A stretch of 64,000 nt of DNA from positions 14,622,501 through 14,686,500 of the forward strand of contig NC_135367.1 in assembly GCF_051622035.1 (NCBI RefSeq). Reading direction: 5' to 3'. A program made the position numbers and the translations under genes. The DNA comes from Arctopsyche grandis. Lineage: Eukaryota; Arthropoda; Insecta; Trichoptera; Hydropsychidae. Positions 55,735 to 64,000 of the stretch are shown piece after piece (position 1 is the first letter of the stretch; each line of letters starts with the position of its first letter). The notes under the pieces are model-generated. The model was not told where the DNA came from. It made no database searches and saw nothing but the letters and a program-made list of their open reading frames with translations.

Positions 55735-55885
55735 CTAACTTGTAAATATAGGCGTTGGATAGATGATTTTCAAATTAAAATAGACAGCTCCATTAGTGTT
55801 CAAAGCATAGAGCCAAAAAGCATGGTTTTTCTAATAAATTGACAATAGTAAACCATTTTTTGTGCGAAAAGCATTCATCGAAAAC
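55735..55885 (+). repeat. repeat with GTAAACCATTTTTTGTGCGA
   Basis: GGCGTTGGA, GCTCCATTAGTGTTCAAAGC, AAAAAGCATGGTTTTTCTA, TTGACAATAGTAAACCATTT and GAAAAGCATTCATCGA recur at 55340-55455, 63270-63385, 17840-17925 and in part at 17570-17625 and 4540-4625. Confidence 0.65.
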
Positions 55886-56861
55886 CGATCTTTGCATGTA
55901 AGACTTCAATAGTTGTTTTCTACAACTAATAAATTCTGAAAATGATCCGTAGGTAAGATCTATTTCGAATACAACAAAAGCAGTGAGATAAGCTAGTGTT
56001 TAAATACCAAAATCCGGTTAATCCGATAAGAGAATAAATATAATCAGTTTGTTTGCCCTGTGCACAAGGGGTTTGTTTGGAAAACTAAGACGCCGTGTCG
56101 GGTTTTTGCCTTTGCTCTAAAACCGCACAACCGCTATCATTGTCTTGGGGTTTACACAACGACGGTTGTATTCATGTGTAGGACAGTGAGTTAAGAGCCA
56201 CACTAATTAGTCTTTGAAGTCGGCTACCGGATAATGGTTGTGTTACAATCGCGGATAAGCGAAGCGAACATGCAAACAATGAGACCGTGTATGTAAAATG
56301 TGTGGCGCTCGTATTACGCGTAAACAATGCGTAATATGAACAGTAATTATGATATTATGGTACTTCGACGTGGGAGGGTTTAACACTATGGGGGGTTCTT
56401 TGATAGGGGATTTTTTACGATGTGACTTGACTCTTGGGTAACTGACTAATTAGTACATAGATATTACATGACAAAAATTGGTTGTGTGTGGGATGCGGGT
56501 ATTTTTTTTTCAATTTAAGTAGTGGTCGATTTATGTACATAAAGCTACCACCAAGTCAAGTAGAGGCTTTACCTATATAATTTAGACCGAAAAAATCTAA
56601 TTTCAGTATGTATTGAAATGATTGAAAGTGGCATAAGTCCACTTTACTTCATTTCGAGGAATATTATACCTCGCAAAACATTATATATGTATAATGCTTT
56701 GCGTTTAACAATATTGAAAAACGTAAAGGAGGATTGTAAAAATACTGGTGGCCTATAATACATTTATTCTGCTTTTCCGAGATTCTGGACATAACGAATT
56801 AAAAGAAGTGATTACAATTTGTGAATTAAGTCAAATAAAACTAGTATTCGTGGTATGACAA

Positions 56862-57302
56862 GCCAGCAGCATAGCTCGGACGTTAAGCTTCTGCTTACCG
56901 TCAAGAAGGTGCCGGGTTCTATCCCTGAATGAAAATGAATTTTTCAGAGTATGCTGTTGGTCAGACCTGGATTTGTGACTCCAGGTTGATCGTTTCCTAT
57001 CAGAGTTTGCCAATTTTCTCTGATTTCATTGTTGAAACGGTTCCCGGAAAAAAAAAATTGGCTAAAAATCCTTCCTACCTACTATGTCACCACTATTTGA
57101 AATTTGATGGATGTACAATAAAAATTTATGTACAATTCATAGATGTCTCGTTAATTTGCGAGTTTTTTCAGTGTCTCGCAATTCAACGACTTATAATAAA
57201 AAAATGCTGCATTTGTATTTGTAATTGGCCAGGAAGGCGCATTGGGATTTACCTGTAAGGCCTTCCTGGTATATATGTAAAATAAAATAAAATAAAATAA
57301 AA
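56862..57302 (+). mobile_element. full-length tRNA-derived SINE
   Basis: The most complete copy in the window, about 440 bp. Head with polymerase III-like boxes (TAGCTCGGACGTTAAGC and GGGTTCTATCCC); core GACTCCAGGTTGATCGTTTC through TCAGAGTTTGCCAATTTT and TTGTTGAAACGGTTCC; 3' stem-loop CCAGGAAGGC ... GGCCTTCCTGG; tail of AATAA units. Confidence 0.85.
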
Positions 57303-57324
57303 ATAGTTGATACGTACATGTATT

Positions 57325-57582
57325 ATATATGTAGTTGAAATAGTGAAGAGATTGAAATAGCAATGAGAGATTGAAGGTCATGGTAGAAAAATTAATGAAA
57401 GGAGTGCTCGAATGGAACTCGAGAGAATGCAAAAGGGTGCAATGAAGGCTACAAGGATGATACATATGTAGGTTGATGGTATAAGAAAAATGTGTGGAAT
57501 GAGATGGATGAGAGTTGTTCAAAACAGTGACGAATAGAAGCTCGTTGTAGGAGGTCTTTATCCAGCAGTGGATAAATAATTT
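57325..57582 (+). mobile_element. RTE-like LINE fragment
   Basis: GTGCTCGAATGGAACTCGAG through AGATGGATGAGAGTTGTTCA to TCTTTATCCAGCAGTGGAT match the family's 3' end; follows the SINE tail at 57302. Confidence 0.65.
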
Positions 57583-58766
57583 AATTTCTCAAAAATATTA
57601 TAATAATGTATTTTATAATACTCGCTTATACATTTTTCATTAATTAATATAAAAATATCTACTATACAGTTGATCTAAATATGTATAATATAAAAAGCCG
57701 TTCATAAAAACGTCAATATAATAATAACAATTATAATTAAAATCGAGCACAAAAAAATCACATAAATATTTAATAATATTTCCGTTTAATTTAATTTCGA
57801 TTTTATCGTGCGCAAGATTGCGTTATTACTTACTACGGTTAGTTTATGAGCGTCACAGAGATTAATTGCGAATTTGTATGCATAAGAGACTCGGTTGATG
57901 AAAAAAATTAAATAAAACTGACGAATAATTGGGGCAACATGCCAAAGTGATAATTAAAATCGGCAACTTGTTATATTGAGATCGTAATTAAAACAAATAC
58001 GCGGACAAGGAATGCGCAATTTGCATATTAACATAACTCAACATACAGATGTGGTAAATACTATTTTGTATAAACAAGTACACACGCTGTAATACCAAAT
58101 TTTTGTCACGGGTATAACAAGGCAAAAAAAAAGACAACACATACATACACTTCCATGGATTCCATTTAACTTCTAGTAAGTAGAGATAAGGACCTGCATA
58201 TTTACATATTATTAACCGCTTTTACGGTATATAATATATTTTTATATACATAAAACTGTGTTTGCATAATGTCGGTCTGAGTTGAAAGAATTTTCGGCTA
58301 AAAAAACACACATACCATTCAGAAGATTCGTCTTTTCTTATTCTTTCTTAATTTTTTTTTTGTGAATTTAAAAACTGCTTTTGTTCTAGGCCGGCGAAGA
58401 GCGGAACAAAGAGGCGCCTCTCCGCGTAAAAGAAGTAGAAGACGGTTTATATTCTTATATCAGAGAGAACAAGCGGTGTGACAGAGATAAAGTATGGTTC
58501 TTTTGGATCGTTTGATAATCTTTGTTTAGTGTGCAAACGATTTGGATATGTGGCATTTGAATGCGATAGCGGTTTGGATGGTAGATATGCTCACAGATTG
58601 CATGGTATATAAAACGGTTAACTATATTTATGTATGTAGTTCAAGAGCTTTTCTTCCCTTGCATTATATTTTCACTGATTGATTCAATAATATGTATATA
58701 AAGGCTAACAATTAATAGAAGAAAACTAGAAAAAGACTAACAATTGTATACTTAAATATTTGCAAG

Positions 58767-59427
58767 CAGTGGCGTGCCGTGACTTAAAACGGGCAAACTA
58801 CATACATACATTGTGCCTATACATAGGTATGGACAGAATTTTTTTTTTGAATTATGATAATCTGTCTTGAAGTGATGGGTATAATTTTTCATTTTTGTGC
58901 TCAGACATATCCTAAGTAGCCTAATTTTGTGCTCAGACATATCCCATATAAACAGAAATATCCTAAGTAGTCTAACTTTCTAAATAACATCTTGCTTGGC
59001 TTCAAAATTTAATCTTCCGAATGATTTGTGAATCAATCGATCGAGAATGCAACATTCCAGGACCTCGTTATTTTTTTTTGCGCACTTCGCTCTTATTTGT
59101 TCTGAGGGAATCATTTCGTGAAGCTCCATTGTCATAAGTTGTGTAAATTTGTGTTATTTTAACAAAACAAATTCAAAATATTCTTAGTGAGAATTAAAAA
59201 AAATGTTTTGCATACATAGCGATTCTTCAGGACCGCGAAGGGAAGAAAATTAAGACGGCGAGAACGTGCAAGCGAACGACGCGGTGGACCGTACCATAAC
59301 AAATCACTACCATACTTCAGGTAGGGTTTGGTGATTTCGGTTTTCTGAACTTCGCTAATTTGAGTGAAGATAATCAGAATTGTCTGGACTAGCCTTGTCC
59401 CTCTAGTCCAATGACGGCACGCCACTG
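58767..59427. mobile_element. hAT-type non-autonomous element, 661 bp
   Basis: Terminal inverted repeat CAGTGGCGTGCCGT at both ends. The flanking octamers TTTGCAAG (58759-58766) and GTTGCAAG (59428-59435) differ at one base, fitting an 8-bp target duplication. The interior includes minus-strand open frame 59443-59159 with no transposase motif that I recognise. Confidence 0.85.
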
Positions 59428-60479
59428 GTTGCAAGACATACAAAGTTAGTCATTTTTAAGTCAAAGTTTTAAAGTACAAGGTATAAAGCAGACGAAACAG
59501 TACAGTACACATTCGGATGCGACTTGCTCAAGACAGGAAGCTGTCGAGACTGTATAAAAGCCAGTGGGTGTTTATTTCACCGACAACGATCAAATCGGAA
59601 GAAATTATTCTTATACAAAACGTCATACATGTTGAAGGTTGTATGTACGGGAGGAAAGCATTTACATGGCGCGTTGTGTATTCAAATGAAACTGAATATC
59701 TTTAAATAATGTAGTGCAAGCTGTTCCTTCTGCTTGGCTTTTTGAATAAAATGGTAATGCGTATAAATATGGCGGTAGTCGCGGAGACAACTATGGTCGG
59801 GCAGCTGAACAAGCTCTCGGTATTTAAATGTGGAATACAAATGAGATAAGGCAAGTAAGCAAGCTCGGCGGGAAGACGGTTCGGGAAAAGACGGCCAAAA
59901 CAAGATTAAAAGTGTTCAAACATACTTATTGTAAATAAAAAGGTTACTTCAAATGTGTGATAATCTCGATATTGTATGCAAAAGAGACTGCTTTCACCAC
60001 CATTTTGAAAAGCGTCGCCGCCATTTTGCGACGCGGCAAAACATCAAAAGATTTTTAGCCGACATTATCAAAAGGTGCAAGAAGCGAGCGGCTTTTTTAA
60101 ATCTTTTCTATGTATGTATGTACATATATAAATCTCCCGTATTATCTGGGCGAGCGCAAATGTTGAATTAAACTGTGTGTGTATTGTAGAAAAGATTACC
60201 ATTCAAGTGTGGTGTTGATGTTGTTTTCATACGACGCCCGCTATGTTATTATCAGCTCGTTGCGAGTGCAGGGCGTTGCCCGAGTGCGCGTTGATTTAAT
60301 GAGTGACTCGTCAGGAAAACTTCTATTAAAAATTTGATTTCTTCGGATTGGTAATTTTATAGAATATGCACATTCATAAAGCCGGATCGGGAACGGATAA
60401 TTATCGGAGAATGATCATGAGAATCGATTTTATTGATAAAAGTGTCAAACTTGCAGGTGACGCCATGTATGATAATACA

Positions 60480-61062
60480 TATTAGCGAAGTATATTTTCA
60501 GTTGTAATATATTCCAACTGGCGGTTTAGGTCATTCATATTCGAATTCTATTTAACCAGTAAATTATATCTCTACAAGCGCAAATACACTTTCAACAATG
60601 TGCGCCAGTTATGACAGCTCTGATATTTTTACGAGTGCTTTAGAATTCAATAATACGTTAATATCTGTTAGGTTTTACGGATAAAGGAAATGAGTAACGT
60701 ATTACGATAACTCTAAAGAATGTGTTCAAAACAAAAATGTGACTTTCGAACTCAATTTACTAGTCGAATGACGTTTTCACGAAACCTTAACTCTCCATCT
60801 AACAAACTTATTGTTGAACAATATTTTCAAATTGTAATATATTTTGACCAGCTGGATATGAATCAACTTACATGGGTTAGATGGAATATATTCCAACTAC
60901 TCTACATACATATGTAGAGTAGTTGTTCTACATAAATATTACAACTGAAAATACACTTCAACTCTAACGGTATTTGGTATCAGGTTAGATGGAATATATT
61001 CCAACTAGTCAAAATATATTACAACTAGAAGATACACTTCAATTGTAACAAATACCAACATA
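60480..61062. repeat. cluster of GGAATATATTCCAACT palindromic motifs
   Basis: The motif occurs at about 60505, 60884 and 60986, with TTGTAATATATTTTGAC and its inverse AAAATATATTACAACT, and GAAAATACACTTCAA nearby. Between them is a 30-bp near-perfect palindrome AACTACTCTACATACATATG... (60895-60924). Confidence 0.65.
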
Positions 61063-61483
61063 TGTATGTAAATCATAAAGAGAATAACCTATTAGTGAAG
61101 TAAAAATATATATGAGACGATGAGAGCCTATAATGCGAATTTTATAAGAATATATACACAGTGTGAAAAAGCTATAGGCGTTTAAACAATTAAAATCTGA
61201 CAAGATGAGTGGGTGGCGGAAAGTCAAACATATGAGGCCACTGACCACTAAACGTCAAGATCTCCAAAATTTTTGCAGTATCATTTTTCACCATTTTATT
61301 AGAGGAATTGATTTAAATGTCTATCGTTGACCAAACCGCGCAAAATGGTAAAGTTTCAAAACGATCGGAAGAACGACATATTGTCAGACCAATGAGCGAA
61401 GTGAAATATAGAAAAGCCTTGTAAAAGAAAATAGGATAATCCCGGCCGGAATCGAGTAATTCTTCGATTTACATATATATACA

Positions 61484-61725
61484 CAGTGGCGGCTCGTGCA
61501 TAGGAACTGCGGCGCTGCAGCACCCCCAGAAAAATTACAGAAAAATCACATTTACAACTTGTATTTAGATATATTTGACATATTCATTAATAATGATTAT
61601 GTCAAATATCTAATCATTCTTATTTAAATTATATTCACAAGTTGTAAATGTATACAAATGTGATTTTTTTGTAATTTTTCTGGGGGTGCTGTAGCGCCGC
61701 AGTTCCTATGCACGAGCTGACACTG
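61484..61725. mobile_element. hAT-type fold-back MITE, 242 bp
   Basis: Begins CAGTGGCGGCTCGTGCATAG and ends with its near-perfect inverse; arms of roughly 80 bp. Flanks TATATACA and CATATACA agree at 7 of 8 bases. A truncated relative of the left arm lies at 43692-43765 (GTGGTGGCTCTTGCATGG...GCGGCGCTACAGC). Confidence 0.85.
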
Positions 61726-61825
61726 CATATACATAAACGCTGGTGGCGAGATCTTGATGGTTATTAAATCCAGACCAACCGTCTGGATTTAATAACCTGT
61801 GATTAATTAACCATGGAGTCATATC

Positions 61826-62075
61826 CAACTGATCTTGGATATGACTCCATGTTCGATCGTTTCCTGTCAGAGTTTGCCAATTATTCTGCTAGAGTAAACC
61901 ATTTTATCTAGCTAAATTGTTATGACAGATCCAATAAAATCGGCATCTTCTATCAGAATCAGGAAACGATCGAACATGGAGTCATATCCAAGATCAGGTC
62001 AGCAGCGCTAAACCAGGGATAGAACCCGTGACCACACAATTACAAGCATTATACGCTAGCCACTTATCTATGCGT
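61826..62075. mobile_element. two SINE fragments in inverted orientation
   Basis: A plus-strand core (61835-61885, CAGAGTTTGCCAATTATTCT) and a minus-strand core plus head (about 61950-62070, with GGGATAGAACCC) share GATATGACTCCATGTTCGAT. The head end of the reversed copy abuts the Frizzled exon at 62118. Confidence 0.65.
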
Positions 62076-62117
62076 TGGTTTAAGTGCTATAATATTCTTG
62101 AAATTGTTGAAATTTAC

Positions 62118-62284
62118 CTGTCAATTCATCAGCATCGACGTCCCTCAAGACTAGAACTGCAACAGTTTGCAGCGCAGGTAGACCCCAAGTGGCTAGCTGC
62201 AAAGAGGGACCTCTTCGTCCACCGGTGGCTCCTGTGGCCCTCCGTACGACGCGAGCTCTCCAAGAACCGACCAAAACCACCCAC
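62118..62284 (-). CDS. Frizzled-family receptor, penultimate exon (helices 3-4)
   Basis: Bounded by a TCTCTCTAG acceptor and a GTAAAT donor; 167 nt, phases 2 to 1, which fit the last exon at 45575 exactly (G + GA = Gly). It reads WVVLVGSWRARVVRR, then a Gly/Arg-rich segment, then LATWGLPALQTVAVLVLRDV and DADELTG, which runs into TCFVGNQ of the next exon. This matches the Frizzled pattern WWV...W...W.LPA.QT...VD.D.L.G.C.VGNQ. The intron between the two exons is 16,542 bp. The upstream exons with the cysteine-rich domain and helices 1-2 were not found between 62285 and 64000 and probably lie to the right. In most Frizzleds this stretch is more aromatic; the Arg/Gly run is unusual. Confidence 0.85.
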
Positions 62285-62865
62285 CTAGAGAGAAAAACAA
62301 ACAAAAATCAGTTAAAAAGCATTGAAATTTCTAAAGTGCTGTTTGGAAGGGGTCTGAAGCGACCATAGGTACTGAACATTATTTATTTACAAGTGTTGTG
62401 GACGCGTAAACACACCGAGCGGCATATCCGGTGTCTTTCTCACGACGAGGCCCATTATGGCCGGTAAACAACGACGCGCGCGCACCCGATATTGACTTCC
62501 AAAAATAAAAACAACCATCGGTGGATAAACATCAGAAATGCTGCTGCTGTTGTTGGTGATGCTCGCCAAACAAACGCCACCAACGACAGGAAGGCGGCAA
62601 ATTCTACTGGGCAAGGATCCAGCACCCAGAAGTTTGATTGCTGCAATCAGTGATCTAGCAAGACTGGTTCAAATCGACAAACAAATCTGTATGAAGGATG
62701 CTTTACGGCACAGACAAACAGCAGTCGACGTTATGCATAGCTTTTTTTTTTAATAGTTGAAGCGAATGCAAAATAACTGCCCTTGACCATCTACGATTAG
62801 TCGTACGATGTTTCTCTATCTTTACGATCGTGTTAGCAGTTCGGTGACTATTTCGTGTGTTTGAT

Positions 62866-63015
62866 GGTTCGGTGACTATTTCGCATGTCACTAAAATCTC
62901 GATCATGGAATATCTGGCACCCGAAAATTCTACCCACCGAGATTCACCCACGCGAACTGTCCAACTAACGATTATTCGTGGGCTAGATTATCGTGTGCGA
63001 GATTGTCCATTTACC
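62866..63015. mobile_element. 150-bp relative of the 42957 element, 9-bp duplication
   Basis: Begins GGTTCGGTGACTATTTCGCA and ends with the inverse of GGTAAATGGACAATCTCGCA. Flanks 62857-62865 and 63016-63024 are both GTGTTTGAT. Interior GTCACTAAAATCTCGATCA is shared with sequence at about 42690 and 11060. Confidence 0.85.
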
Positions 63016-63384
63016 GTGTTTGATAACGGTAAAATTTTTCGCTCATATTTGCATGACCAAGTGCACCCAGATCGATGCGTTCAGCTTTATTTGGTTGTGT
63101 CTTCGAGGCTTTTTGATTAACGTAACCATGTAAGTAAGCCATGGTATCAAAATCATGTACATACATAGTTCAGAACATGAGACTAAAATCTTCTCTCAAA
63201 TTTTAATATAATATTTTGAGGCAGTTGGAAATCCATATATCTACGATCTATCTGTGATGACCAAAGACCGGCGTTAGTGTTCAAATCAAGCTCCATTAGT
63301 GTTTATATCAAAAGAGCAAAAAATAATAGTTTTTCTATGAAATCGACAAAAGTTAACCCATCTTTTGTGCGAAAAGCCTCCATC

Positions 63385-63765
63385 GACGGCCTAAGATTAG
63401 TGATGACGTATGGTTGCGAAACTTGGACTCAGTCCAGTGCACTCAAGGTATGGAATCCTGTATGCTTGGCATAACGAGGAAAAGTACGTGGGTGAGAAGC
63501 ATGACAGAGATGGTTGATACATGGTGAGGTAAATAAATTGAAATTTCAATGGGTGGGTCACGTAGCTACAAAAACGGACGAAAAAAGTGCTCGAATGGTA
63601 CCCAAGAGATCGTAAAAGGGCGCAAGGAAGTCACAGGGAGATGGGTGGATTAAACAGAAAAATGTATGAGATGAGATGGATGAGAGTTTCCATACAGAGA
63701 AGAATGGAAGCCTGTTGGAGAGACCTTTATCCAGTAGTGGTGAATGGCTGTAAACGATATGTATG
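63385..63765 (+). mobile_element. RTE-like LINE 3' fragment
   Basis: VMTYGCETWTQSSALKV, then ATGCTTGGCATAACGAGGAA, VLEWYPRDRKRAQG and WMRVSIQRRMEACWRDLYPV; frameshifted; immediately follows the GTGCGAAAAGCC repeat. Confidence 0.75.
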
Positions 63766-64000
63766 TATCTATCTATGATCACACAATTTTGCAACATGGC
63801 TTGGAAGGACTTGTGCTCGATTGACGATGCGAAACATTTTAAACCAATACGTAACATTGGCTCAAGTATCAAAGCTGTTCTTGGTTTTCATATCGACTAT
63901 TGACGATATGTTGTTTTTGCTTATTTAGGTATATGTATGTACTCTCCGCATTGAAAATATTGAAAATACACGTGAAATTGGGAAAGCAACCCAGCCACGA

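Larger units (their letters stand above)
45576..62117 (-). other. 16.5-kb Frizzled intron
   Basis: Bounded by the GTAAAT donor after 62118 and the TTGCAG acceptor before 45575, with matching phase. It contains RTE, SINE, hAT and LTR-like repeats and the unassigned open frames at 46866-47842. Further frames (48355-48552, 49892-50227, 52623-52904, 54214-54429) were inspected and show no family. Confidence 0.7.

Noticed and set aside
62538-62753. 71-codon plus-strand frame starting with a Leu run
   Set aside because: The Leu run is a CTG repeat; I considered a missing Frizzled exon on the minus strand here, but no frame shows helices 1-2.

Overview
The window reads as nuclear DNA of an insect. 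Gene exons are short and separated by AT-rich GT-AG introns, and the five recognisable proteins are close to insect and other animal homologues. Roughly two thirds of the sequence is AT-rich non-coding DNA loaded with ATGTATGTACATATGTACATA-type microsatellites, long (TA)n runs, a tRNA-type SINE family, RTE-like LINE 3' ends and several families of short inverted-repeat transposons. The order of insect cannot be fixed from the sequence. Nothing prokaryotic, no CRISPR array and no rRNA or tRNA gene was seen.

Layout. 1-24 kb: no gene I can support; a mosaic of repeats, including a 304-bp hAT-type element with a perfect 8-bp target duplication (3397-3700), SINE copies, RTE fragments and an inverted pair of about 0.45-kb repeats (about 960-1450 and 9540-9925). 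24.2-26.4 kb (+): homogentisate 1,2-dioxygenase, ten exons, complete. 27.9-32.7 kb (-): the histone chaperone RBBP4/Caf1-p55, nine exons, convergent with the former; its roughly 2.9-kb first intron carries a 1,070-bp TTAA-flanked transposon. 33.5-37.7 kb: LTR-like pieces, a TTAA-flanked palindromic MITE and a very GC-rich hairpin minisatellite. 38.05-38.9 kb (+): a CAMLG-type tail-anchored-protein insertion factor, two exons. 40.5-42.3 kb (-): mitochondrial transcription factor TFAM, five exons, followed in frame after its TAG by 129 further open codons. 42.6-43.2 kb: Mutator-like MITE with 9-bp duplication. 44.9-62.3 kb (-): the last two exons of a Frizzled receptor, separated by a 16.5-kb intron full of repeats; its upstream exons lie beyond the right edge or were not found.

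The genes are housekeeping or signalling genes without an obvious shared pathway: tyrosine breakdown, chromatin assembly, ER membrane insertion, mitochondrial DNA maintenance and Wnt reception. The points most worth following are the open frame behind the TFAM stop codon, the GC-rich hairpin array at 37.1-37.5 kb, and a family of short elements with matching 9-bp target duplications.
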